In this document: piece after piece, positions 16,431 to 23,843 of the stretch
Position numbering within the stretch: the first letter of the stretch is position 1
Layout: every line of letters starts with the position of its first letter
DNA from: Acetivibrio sp964466645
Lineage (GTDB): Bacteria; Bacillota; Clostridia; Acetivibrionales; Acetivibrionaceae
DNA: 23,844 nt
Assembly: GCA_964466645.1 (NCBI GenBank)
Contig: CAYXPB010000045.1
Location: forward strand, 1 to 23,844
Direction of reading: 5' to 3'
The notes under the pieces: generated by a model
Databases searched by the model: none
Seen by the model: the letters and a program-made list of their open reading frames with translations, nothing else
What the model was told of the DNA's origin: nothing
Translations under genes and position numbers: made by a program

Positions 16431-16910
16431 ATGGGAAAAGAGATTGAAAGAAAATTTCTTGTAAAAGGCAGCGACTTTAAAAAGATGTGCAGCGGTCATA
16501 TCTACAAACAAGGCTATCTTAACAGTAATCCTGATAGAACAGTTAGACTACGATTAGTTGAAAACAAAGGCTTTCTTACCATCAAAAGCAAGGGAAATGG
16601 CCTCACAAGAGAAGAATTTGAATATGAAATTCCTTACAAAGATGCAGAGGAAATACTTCAAAGTATATGTGAGAAACCTTTCATCGAAAAAACAAGATAC
16701 CTTTATAATTACAGAGGACATACATGGGAAATAGATGAATTTCACGGCGAAAATGAAGGGCTCATTGTTGCAGAAATAGAGCTAGAAAATGAAAATGAAA
16801 ATTTCTCAGTGCCGGAATGGATTGGTGAAGAGGTCACATATGATTATAAATATACAAACTCTAGCTTAGTAACCAACCCATACAAGAACTGGAACAAGCA
16901 ATTCACTTAG
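16431..16910 (+). CDS. CYTH-domain (triphosphate tunnel) protein
   Basis: 159-residue CYTH-superfamily protein with ATG at 16431 after GGAGG. The N-terminal ExExK signature is intact (E4, E6, K8 in MGKEIERKFLV). Basic and acidic tunnel-strand residues follow: RTVRLRLV, GFLTIKSKG, REEFEYEI, KTRYLY, WEIDEFHGENEGLIVAEIEL. This length and pattern fit bacterial inorganic triphosphatases such as the tripolyphosphatase described from C. thermocellum, which cut PPPi with a divalent metal. Adenylate cyclase or thiamine-triphosphatase activity in other family members means the substrate is inferred. The stop codon TAG at 16908-16910 is also the first bases of a dispersed repeat copy. Confidence 0.92.
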   Translation: MGKEIERKFLVKGSDFKKMCSGHIYKQGYLNSNPDRTVRLRLVENKGFLTIKSKGNGLTREEFEYEIPYKDAEEILQSICEKPFIEKTRYLYNYRGHTWEIDEFHGENEGLIVAEIELENENENFSVPEWIGEEVTYDYKYTNSSLVTNPYKNWNKQFT

Positions 16911-17069
16911 GCCATTTTTCAAAATAACCTATACAATAATTAAGTCACAAAGCCCATCACGGAAGCTTAAAAGCTTCCAAACAAAAGAGCATTATTTTGC
17001 TACGCAAAAAATGCAGATCAATCTTTTTTAAAATGGCAAGTGACCAGCTATTTTTTAGGCATAACCTTA
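16908..17069 (+). repeat. Dispersed structured repeat, long copy overlapping the CYTH stop codon
   Basis: About 160 bases, from TAGGCCATTTTTC to ATAACCTTA. The outer arms pair over GCCATTTT/AAAATGGC (16911-16918 with 17030-17037). Inside is the 57-base module (16958-17014) with a perfect palindrome GGAAGCTTAAAAGCTTCC (16961-16978) and a second hairpin GCATTATTTTGC/GCAAAAAATGC (16989-17014). The first TAG is the stop of the CYTH gene. Confidence 0.9.
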
Positions 17070-17076
17070 CGAAGAA

Positions 17077-17095
17077 AGCTGCCCAAATGGCAGCT
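17077..17095 (-). terminator. Terminator after the 35-residue ORF
   Basis: AGCTGCC and GGCAGCT form a 7-bp stem with a 5-base loop; wobble pairs and GAAG/CTTC extend it. On the minus strand it is followed by TTTCTTC. It begins 28 bases after the stop of the small minus-strand ORF. Confidence 0.5.
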
Positions 17096-17122
17096 CCTTC
17101 CGTATTTGTTCATCCTTAGGTA

Positions 17123-17230
17123 TTATTCTTCACGAGCATATCCATTACTCCAGAAAAGTAACAAAAATAAAATTATGAACCATAACAATGTGTCATTATC
17201 AAATAAACCGCCTAAAATTCTATCAGCCAT
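17123..17230 (-). CDS. Small single-span membrane peptide, 35 residues
   Basis: Minus-strand frame from ATG 17230 to TAA 17123: it begins MADRILGGLFDNDTLLWF, continues as a leucine/phenylalanine-rich membrane segment (about residues 15-27), and ends SNGYAREE. AAGGG lies 12 bases upstream, somewhat far; an in-frame ATG four codons earlier is too close to it. A hairpin with T-rich tail follows 28 bases after the stop. The clear amphipathic N-terminus, single hydrophobic segment and charged tail argue for a real gene. Short hydrophobic peptides of this sort are common in sporeforming Firmicutes, some spore-associated; the function is unknown. Confidence 0.6.
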   Translation of the reverse strand: MADRILGGLFDNDTLLWFIILFLLLFWSNGYAREE

Positions 17231-17622
17231 TTCAATACACATCCCTTCGATTTATTCTTTCATATTCTCTCAAAATACTGATTGTGATTCATACTATGCA
17301 TAAAATCACTACAATGTTACTTCTTCATCAATCACATTTTTGAGCGACTAAATAATAGCTATGTTTAGAAACACAGAACTTTCCGATGGTAGGCTTTTAA
17401 CAGTAAAAATCAAACAAATCATTTTAGATAGGATCTTAATAAAATGTGCATCAAAACTGAATACATGTTATAATTACTCTATACTTTTATTTTTGCACAA
17501 AATACATCAGACAAAGCTAATAACATATATAACTATTGTATGGGTCCTTATTTAAATTGGCCTAAGTAAATTATTAACAAGATATTTTTTATTGATTTTT
17601 AAGAAATGAGGAATGTAGTAAA
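17231..17622. other. Gene-free stretch before the YjbR-like gene
   Basis: About 390 AT-rich bases. It should hold the promoters of the minus-strand peptide and the YjbR-like gene, but none is convincing. The open frame at 17361-17555 on the plus strand has no ribosome site or recognisable composition. Confidence 0.5.
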
Positions 17623-17940
17623 ATGAATGTAGAAAATTTAATCAGTTATTGCCTGTCAAAGGACAATGCTTATCAAGACTATCCCTTTGGTCCTGAACCC
17701 CTTGCCCTAAAGGTAAACTCGATAATGTTTGTAATGATTTCCAACAAAACAGGAAAACCAGCCGTTTCAGTAAAATGCGATCCTTTTGTCGCTCAAACAC
17801 TGCGAAATCAATATCCTTCCATTGAGGCTGGATTAGACCCTAACAAACAAGATTGGAATACTATTACACTTGACGGCTCCGTTCCAGACGAGGAATTATA
17901 CTGGATGGTAGATCACTCTTACGAACTTGCCATAAAATAA
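17623..17940 (+). CDS. MmcQ/YjbR-family protein
   Basis: 105-residue small cytoplasmic protein, ATG at 17623 nine bases after GAGGA. It has the family pattern: YCLSKDNAYQDYPFGPEPLALKV-like start, then MFVMIS, VSVKCDPFVAQTLRNQYPSI, and the C-terminal WNTITLDGSVPDEELYWMVDHSYELA. The family adopts a CyaY-like fold seen in E. coli YjbR and has been proposed to bind DNA; its cellular role is not established. Length is near the usual 105-120 residues. An intrinsic terminator follows directly. Confidence 0.9.
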   Translation: MNVENLISYCLSKDNAYQDYPFGPEPLALKVNSIMFVMISNKTGKPAVSVKCDPFVAQTLRNQYPSIEAGLDPNKQDWNTITLDGSVPDEELYWMVDHSYELAIK

Positions 17941-17951
17941 TATTACATATA

Positions 17952-17993
17952 TAGAAACCCAAAATCATAGCTTATAAAGATTTTGGGTTTCTA
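17952..17993 (+). terminator. Intrinsic terminator of the YjbR-like gene
   Basis: TAGAAACCCAAAATC (17952-17966) pairs perfectly over 15 bases with 17979-17993, loop 12 bases, followed by TTTTAATTTA. It begins 12 bases after the stop. Confidence 0.85.
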
Positions 17994-18001
17994 TTTTAAT
18001 T

Positions 18002-18163
18002 TAGGCCATTTCAAAAAATAACCCATGCAATACTTAAGTCACAAATCCATCACGGAAGCATAAAAGCTTCCAAACAGAAGAACATTATTTTGCTACGCAA
18101 AAAATTCAAATCAGATTTTTTGAAATGGCGATTGACCAGTTATTTTTTTTGGGAATCACCTTA
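18002..18163 (+). repeat. Dispersed structured repeat, long copy between convergent genes
   Basis: The best-paired copy: GCCATTTCAAAAAAT (18005-18019) matches ATTTTTTGAAATGGC (18115-18129) over 15 perfect pairs. The interior holds GGAAGCATAAAAGCTTCC and a TTTTGC-TAC-GCAAAA hairpin. It fills the space between the YjbR terminator and the proS stop codon and ends GAATCACCTTA. Confidence 0.92.
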
Positions 18164-18167
18164 ATTA

Positions 18168-19613
18168 TTAATACGCTTTACCCCAATAGAGCATATGCTT
18201 TGCCTCGTTGCCGCAACATACACACTTATTAGATACTTTTTCTTGTTCAAACGGTATACATCGGGCAGTTGCAGTTGTCTTTTCCTTAATTGCTTCTTCA
18301 CATTTTCGGTCACCACACCACATTGCTTTTATAAAACCTGGTGTTTCTTTTATTATTTTTTCAAATTCTTCGAAATTTGCAGCAGTATAAGTCTTATTAT
18401 TTCTCATTTCAAGAGCCTTATTATAGAGCTCTTCTTGTACCTTGTCCAAAGTCTCTATAACTTTACCTTCCAATTCATCTAGCGATATAAATAATTTTTC
18501 TCTTGAAACTCTTGTTACAAGCACCGCTTGGTTCTTCTCAATATCCTTAGGACCTATTTCAAGTCTTACAGGTACACCTTTCATTTCATATTCACTATAT
18601 TTCCAGCCTGGCATCTTGTCCGAATCATCGATCTTAACTCTAATACCTTTTGCTGCTAAGCTATCTCTTATAGCGTATGCCTTTTCCAACACGCCTTCCT
18701 TATGCTGAGATACAGGTATTACAACTACTTGGATAGGAGCTATCCTAGGTGGAAGAACCAGCCCATTGTCATCACCATGTACCATTATTATTCCACCTAT
18801 AAGACGGGTAGACACTCCCCATGAAGTCTGGTGAACGTGCTGAAGTTGGTTATTTGGGTCTGTATACTGAATACCGAAGGCCTCAGCAAAACCATCGCCG
18901 AAATTGTGGGAAGTTCCCGACTGGAGGGCCTTTCCGTCGTGCATTAAACTCTCTATAGTGTACGTTGACTTTGCTCCTGCAAATTTCTCCTTATCCGTCT
19001 TTTGTCCTTTTATTACCGGAATTGCAAGCACTTTTTCACAAAAATCAGCATACACATTCAACATTCTTATAGTTTCTTCTTGAGCTTCTTCTTCAGTAGC
19101 ATGAGCGGTATGACCTTCCTGCCATAAAAATTCTACTGTCCTTAAAAACGGACGGGTGGTCTTCTCCCATCTTACAACAGAACACCATTGATTATAAAGC
19201 TTTGGCAAATCCCTATAGGACTGTATTATGTTTGAGTAATGATCGCAAAATAGAGTTTCTGAAGTAGGTCTAACGCACAACCTTTCCGTCAGTTCTTCCT
19301 GACCTCCATGGGTAACCCATGCAACTTCAGGTGCAAAACCTTCAACATGATCCTTTTCTTTTTGTAACAAGCTTTCAGGAATAAACATAGGCATATAGAC
19401 GTTTTCATGCCCTGTCTCCTTAAACTTAGCGTCTAGGTTCTTCTGTATGTTTTCCCATATGGCATAACCATACGGTCTTATAATCATGCAGCCTCTTACG
19501 CTCGAATAGTCAACCAAATCCGCTTTCTTTACAATATCCGTATACCATTGAGCAAAGTCAACATCCATTGAAGTTATTGCCTCAACCATCTTCTTATCTT
19601 TATTGTTCGACAT
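18168..19613 (-). CDS. proS: Prolyl-tRNA synthetase, archaeal/eukaryal type (ProS type 3)
   Basis: Class II aminoacyl-tRNA synthetase of 481 residues that charges tRNA-Pro. ATG at 19613, with GGAG just upstream. Class II motifs are visible: MIIRPYGYAIWE (43-54, motif 1 region), RPTSET (115-120), and motif 2 RTVEFLWQEGHTAH (158-171). A motif 3 region follows at LIGGIIMVHGDDNGLVLPPRIAP. The anticodon domain comes next, then a C-terminal zinc-like domain with C433, C438, C452, C464, C466 and C467, ending in the C-terminal Tyr typical of archaeal-type enzymes. The roughly 570-residue bacterial form with an editing insertion is not what is here. Its leader appears to contain a dispersed repeat. 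Confidence 0.97.
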   Translation of the reverse strand: MSNNKDKKMVEAITSMDVDFAQWYTDIVKKADLVDYSSVRGCMIIRPYGYAIWENIQKNLDAKFKETGHENVYMPMFIPESLLQKEKDHVEGFAPEVAWVTHGGQEELTERLCVRPTSETLFCDHYSNIIQSYRDLPKLYNQWCSVVRWEKTTRPFLRTVEFLWQEGHTAHATEEEAQEETIRMLNVYADFCEKVLAIPVIKGQKTDKEKFAGAKSTYTIESLMHDGKALQSGTSHNFGDGFAEAFGIQYTDPNNQLQHVHQTSWGVSTRLIGGIIMVHGDDNGLVLPPRIAPIQVVVIPVSQHKEGVLEKAYAIRDSLAAKGIRVKIDDSDKMPGWKYSEYEMKGVPVRLEIGPKDIEKNQAVLVTRVSREKLFISLDELEGKVIETLDKVQEELYNKALEMRNNKTYTAANFEEFEKIIKETPGFIKAMWCGDRKCEEAIKEKTTATARCIPFEQEKVSNKCVCCGNEAKHMLYWGKAY

Positions 19614-19721
19614 GTCTCCAACTCCTTATAAGTTTTAATTCGATATAAAATATTGCCTTAGCTTCATTTTCTATCGAATACATCACCACTTCAAAACAAC
19701 TATATAATTAATATTTTCATC

Positions 19722-19882
19722 TAGGTCATTTCAAAAAATAATCTATACAATATTTAAGTCACAAAGCCCATCACGGAAACTTAAAAGCTTCCAAACAAAA
19801 GAACATTATTTTGCTACACAAAAAATGCAATTCAGATTTCTTAAAATGGCAATTGACCAGTTATTTTTTTTGGAATCACCCT
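19722..19882 (+). repeat. Dispersed structured repeat, long copy in the proS leader
   Basis: Runs from TAGGTCATTTCAAAAAAT to GGAATCACCCTA. It contains the 57-base module (GGAAACTTAAAAGCTTCC, TTTTGCTACACAAAA) and the tail TTGACCAGTTATTTTTTTTG. The outer arms are partly degraded (GGTCATTTC against TTAAAATGGC). Its right end coincides with the predicted proS transcription start, so its complement would be transcribed in the proS 5' leader. Confidence 0.9.
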
Positions 19883-19887
19883 ATTAA

Positions 19888-19916
19888 ATGTTAATATAAC
19901 AAAGTACCGCTGTCAA
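19888..19916 (-). promoter_or_regulatory. Candidate proS promoter
   Basis: On the minus strand TTGACA (19911-19916), 17-base spacer, TAACAT (19888-19893). Predicted start about 19881, giving a 270-base leader that begins at the repeat. Confidence 0.5.
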
Positions 19917-20012
19917 TGAAGAACTTCATAGGTTTTAATAAAATTTTCAGTGCACCTTCCTCATCAGCTTTAGCCTATATTATTTCCAGCACTTAAAAAT
20001 ATACACAAAATT

Positions 20013-20038
20013 GAGCAACAGATAATTATCCGTTGCTC
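20013..20038 (-). terminator. Small hairpin, possible terminator
   Basis: GAGCAAC (20013-20019) and GTTGCTC (20032-20038) form a 7-bp stem with a 12-base loop. On the minus strand AATTTTG follows. If the promoter at 20594-20622 is used, this could end a transcript of about 575 bases. Confidence 0.4.
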
Positions 20039-20593
20039 TTAAAGTATCACGTTATAAAAACGCAAATTGTATATGGGTAAAAAGGGTGTAATGATATAGC
20101 TTAGTAAAAATGTTCAACATAGTGTATATAACGGTTTAAGAATAAAAAACATAAATTACTGTGAAGAAAGAACATAGTATTAAAATATAAACTGTAAAGA
20201 TTAAACGTATTAACATATCGAATTCAAATATTAACATATAGTCTAGTAGATTATTTTCTGCGTAGAAGCTAAAAACTTTATATATCGATTTATAAATACT
20301 AACTGTATAGATTGCAAATTCGTACTAAAACGCTTTTAACTAATTAACTAATAGTATAAAATGTAATAAAAACAAGTGTTGCTACATATAAAATATGTTG
20401 GTAGTTGACGTTTGTTATATCGTAACTAAAGATACTATATATAGATTACTGTATTTTTCGAATGTGATTAATATAATTTATTCATCACACCCCTCAAATT
20501 TTCCCAAACAACTTATATTAATATTTTCGCAAAAAAACGTAATATATTCAATATACAAATTTCACAAAAATTATTAAAATATAAAAATACTTT

Positions 20594-20622
20594 TGTATAT
20601 ATCGTACATATCCTTATGTCAA
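20594..20622 (-). promoter_or_regulatory. Near-consensus sigma-A promoter with no gene downstream
   Basis: Minus strand TTGACA (20617-20622, perfect -35), exactly 17 bases, then TATACA (20594-20599). It is beyond the ileS terminator and points into the gene-free region towards proS. It could drive a non-coding RNA or give proS a leader of nearly 1 kb. Confidence 0.5.
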
Positions 20623-20663
20623 ATTCACATATTTACACCTGTCCTATTTCTAGAATAGACCTA

Positions 20664-20701
20664 AAAAGAAGTCCGATCAATAAATATATCGGACTTCTTT
20701 T
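20664..20701 (-). terminator. Intrinsic terminator of ileS
   Basis: AAAAGAAGTCCGAT (20664-20677) and its complement (20688-20701) form a perfect 14-bp stem with a 10-base loop; on the minus strand the last arm ends in a T-run. It starts 23 bases after the ileS stop. Confidence 0.88.
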
Positions 20702-20723
20702 ATTTTTACATTAGCTCTATTTT

Positions 20724-23700
20724 TTATATTTTTACTACAGTAAAATTAACCTTTTCTCCATTTATATTCCATTCCTTACTGTAACCTTCTGCACTTCCTT
20801 GCGAAATCTCATTTGCAAGTGTCTCATTTCCAATTACCGCCTTATTTCTGCTAATTATATCTGAAATCTTTGCATTATCAACAAAATATAGTTTTATGTG
20901 GTCTTGTACCTCAAATCCTGCTTCCTTCCTCATTGTCTGGATCTTACTAATGATTTCACGTACAAAACCTTCCTCAATAAGTTCAGGTGTGAGATTAATG
21001 TCTAAAACAACAGTAGTATCCCGTTCTGTTTCAGACACAAACCCTTCCTTCTGTGAAGTTTCTATCAACACATCAGTTTCTGCAAGCTCTATAGTAGTAC
21101 CTTCAATTTCAAAAGTCACCATCTCACCTTTAGCAAACTTCTCCATAACCATATTGTCATCAATTTCTGTAAGAACTTTAGCTATATGTGGAACAAGCTT
21201 ACCATATTTTGAACCAAGAGTCCTTAACTGCGGCTTAAATTTATACTTTGTAAAGCCTCTTGCATCATCGGTAAATACTACTTCCTTCACATTTAATTCA
21301 TCCTTTACAAGCTCATTAAACATTTCAGGAAGCTCAAAGCTTGCCTTAACATGTATTCTTGCAGCCGGTTGTCGGTTTTTGATATTTTCAGAGTTTCTAC
21401 ATGCGCGACCTAATACCACCAGTTTTAAAACAAGCTCCATGTTCTTTTCAAGTTCTTTGTCTATGATTTTTTCATCCGCAATAGGGAAATCGCACATATG
21501 AACACTCTCTAAAGCTTCACTGTCTATATTCCTAACAAGATTACTATAAATCTCTTCAGTAATAAACGGTACAAACGGCGCTGAAACAGTAACTAGCTTT
21601 ACTAGAACGGTATAAAGTGTCATATAAGCATTTATCTTATCTTGAGTCATATCCTTCTGCCAGAAACGCTCTCTGCTTCTTCTTACATACCAGTTACTCA
21701 AATCGTCAACAAATTCCTGTATAGCTCTTGCTGATTCGGTAATTCTGTAATTTGCCAGATTCTTATCTACTGTTGCTATCAATGTGTTCATTTTTGACAA
21801 TACCCATTTATCCATTACTGAAAGCTTTTCATATTCAAGCTTATATTTTTTCGGATCGAATTGGTCTATCCCAGCATATAGCACATAGAAAGCATAGGTA
21901 TTCCACATTGTACCCATAAACTTTCTCTGGCTTTCACTAACAGCCTCTTCATAAAAACGGTTTGGAAGCCATGGAGCACTATTTATATAGAAGTACCAAC
22001 GTACTGCATCGGCTCCTTGCTTATCAAGCACCGACCATGGGTCAACAACATTTCCTTTGTGCTTGCTCATCTTTACACCGTCTTTATCGTTTACGTGGCC
22101 TAGAACGATAACGTTTTTGAAGGCCGGCTCGTCAAATAGAAGCGTTGAAATTGCGAGCAAGGTATAGAACCAGCCTCTTGTCTGGTCAATTGCTTCACTT
22201 ATAAAGTCAGCCGGGTAATTATCCTTAAAAATCTCCTGATTTTCAAAAGGATAATGCCACTGAGCAAAAGGCATTGAACCGGAATCAAACCAACAGTCTA
22301 TAACCTCAGATACCCTCTTCATTTTTCCTATACCACACTTAGGACATTTCAATAAAACATTATCTATAAATGGCTTGTGGAGCTCTATATCCTCCGGAAC
22401 ATTTTCTCCCATTTCCTTAAGTTCGGCAATACTTCCAATTACGTGACGGTGACCACATTCACATTCCCATATAGGTAGCGGAGTTCCCCAATATCTTGAA
22501 CGGCTAAGCCCCCAGTCCACAACATTCTCTAAGAAATTCCCCATACGGCCTTCTCTTATATTGTCAGGCAGCCAGTTAATCTTGTTGTTGTTCAAAAGTA
22601 GTTTATCCTTAACGGCTGTCATTTTTACGAACCAAGTATCCATTGCATAGTAAAGAAGGTGAGTATCGCATCTCCAACAGAAGGGATAAGAATGCTCGTA
22701 ATCAAGCTTTTTGTATACTAAATTTCTTCCTTCCAAGTGTTTAATTATTAGTGGATCGGCATCCTTAACAAACATACCCTTCCACTCTGTAACACAGTCA
22801 ATAAAGTTTCCCTGTTCATTGACCATTTGTACAAAAGGCAAATCATAAGCTTTACCAACTTTAGCATCATCTTCACCAAAAGCAGGAGCTGTGTGTACAA
22901 TACCTGTACCATCGGTCAGTGTGACAAAATCCCCGCCTGCAACATAGAATGCTTTCTTATCAACCTTAACGAAGTCAAACAACGGCTCATATTCCATTCC
23001 TATCATCGATTGGCCATCCATTTTCTCTAGTACTTCATAGCCTTCACTTAATAAGGATGATGCCAGAGCTTCTGCTAATATATATACTTCACCAGAGCAT
23101 TTAGCCTTTATATAGGTTTCACGCGGATTCACAGTTAGTGCTACGTTTGAAGGTAGTGTCCAAGGTGTAGTAGTCCACGCCATAAGGTATACATTTTTCT
23201 CACCTTTAACTTGGAATTTTACATATATTGAAGGTTCTTTTACATCCTTATAACCTTGTGCAACTTCATGGCTAGATAGCGAAGTTCCGCAACGCGGACA
23301 GTAAGGAACTATTTTGTGACCTTTATACAAGAGATCCTGATCCCATATTTTCTTTAAAGCCCACCAAACCGATTCAATGTAATTGTTGTCATAGGTTATA
23401 TAAGGGTCTTCCATATCAGCCCAATAGCCAACTCTGTCACTCATCTGCTCCCATTCGCCCTTATACTTCCATACGCTTTTTTTACAGTTTGCAATAAAAG
23501 GCTCTACACCAAAATTTTCAATCTGAGGCTTTCCATCAATACCAAGCAGTTTTTCTACTTCCAGTTCCACTGGAAGTCCATGGGTATCCCAACCTGCTTT
23601 TCTCAATACTTTATAACCCTTCATTGTCTTATATCTCGGAATAATATCCTTTATAACACGAGTCAATATATGTCCGATATGGGGCTTCCCGTTTGCAGTC

Positions 23701-23843
23701 GGAGGGCCATCATAAAAAGTAAAGGTCTCTCCATCTTCCCTCATTTCGATACTCTTTTCAAATACCTTGTTATCCTTCCAGTATTTCAAAACTTCCTTTT
23801 CCCTATCAACAAAGTTAAGGTTTGTCGATACTTTTTTATACAT
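20724..23843 (-). CDS. ileS: Isoleucyl-tRNA synthetase, long type-2 form
   Basis: Class I aminoacyl-tRNA synthetase of 1039 residues that charges tRNA-Ile. The ATG at 23843 is one base from the window edge, so the ribosome site and any T-box leader lie outside. The HIGH motif is at residues 55-58 (GKPHIGHILTR) and KMSKH at 591-595. An editing (CP1) domain lies between (MAWTTTPWTLPSNVAL, TGIVHTAPAFGEDD). Cysteine pairs in CPRCGT, CECGHRH and CPKCGIGKMK look like metal sites. The C-terminal part has the extended anticodon-binding region and tail of the roughly 1040-residue, eukaryote-like type-2 IleRS rather than the roughly 930-residue type-1 form. The type-2 class is known for mupirocin resistance in several bacteria. 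A terminator follows. Confidence 0.97.
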   Translation of the reverse strand: MYKKVSTNLNFVDREKEVLKYWKDNKVFEKSIEMREDGETFTFYDGPPTANGKPHIGHILTRVIKDIIPRYKTMKGYKVLRKAGWDTHGLPVELEVEKLLGIDGKPQIENFGVEPFIANCKKSVWKYKGEWEQMSDRVGYWADMEDPYITYDNNYIESVWWALKKIWDQDLLYKGHKIVPYCPRCGTSLSSHEVAQGYKDVKEPSIYVKFQVKGEKNVYLMAWTTTPWTLPSNVALTVNPRETYIKAKCSGEVYILAEALASSLLSEGYEVLEKMDGQSMIGMEYEPLFDFVKVDKKAFYVAGGDFVTLTDGTGIVHTAPAFGEDDAKVGKAYDLPFVQMVNEQGNFIDCVTEWKGMFVKDADPLIIKHLEGRNLVYKKLDYEHSYPFCWRCDTHLLYYAMDTWFVKMTAVKDKLLLNNNKINWLPDNIREGRMGNFLENVVDWGLSRSRYWGTPLPIWECECGHRHVIGSIAELKEMGENVPEDIELHKPFIDNVLLKCPKCGIGKMKRVSEVIDCWFDSGSMPFAQWHYPFENQEIFKDNYPADFISEAIDQTRGWFYTLLAISTLLFDEPAFKNVIVLGHVNDKDGVKMSKHKGNVVDPWSVLDKQGADAVRWYFYINSAPWLPNRFYEEAVSESQRKFMGTMWNTYAFYVLYAGIDQFDPKKYKLEYEKLSVMDKWVLSKMNTLIATVDKNLANYRITESARAIQEFVDDLSNWYVRRSRERFWQKDMTQDKINAYMTLYTVLVKLVTVSAPFVPFITEEIYSNLVRNIDSEALESVHMCDFPIADEKIIDKELEKNMELVLKLVVLGRACRNSENIKNRQPAARIHVKASFELPEMFNELVKDELNVKEVVFTDDARGFTKYKFKPQLRTLGSKYGKLVPHIAKVLTEIDDNMVMEKFAKGEMVTFEIEGTTIELAETDVLIETSQKEGFVSETERDTTVVLDINLTPELIEEGFVREIISKIQTMRKEAGFEVQDHIKLYFVDNAKISDIISRNKAVIGNETLANEISQGSAEGYSKEWNINGEKVNFTVVKI

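Larger units (their letters stand above)
19883..20663. other. Long AT-rich gene-free region between ileS and proS
   Basis: About 780 bases without a supportable coding region in any frame. It holds the proS promoter, a small hairpin at 20013-20038, a strong minus-strand promoter at 20594-20622, and a near-palindrome at about 20465-20487. ATTAACATAT occurs twice near 20210 and 20232. No T-box consensus (AGGGTGGnACCGCG) is visible on the minus strand, so proS is not obviously T-box controlled. Confidence 0.6.

Noticed and set aside
17361..17555. 64-codon plus-strand frame in an intergenic region
   Set aside because: No ribosome site, AT-driven composition, no recognisable domain.
16908..19882. 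Repeats as a CRISPR array
   Set aside because: Copies are kilobases apart, have genes between them, vary internally and form long hairpins; no regular spacers.
20395..20577. 60-codon plus-strand frame in the ileS-proS interval
   Set aside because: No ribosome site; Ile/Tyr/Ser-rich as expected of random AT-rich DNA.
19614..20663. T-box riboswitch for proS
   Set aside because: The AGGGTGGnACCGCG-type antiterminator sequence was not found on the minus strand, and no terminator lies just before proS.
20896..21501. 201-codon plus-strand frame
   Set aside because: Serine-rich antisense shadow of ileS; no ribosome site or family features.
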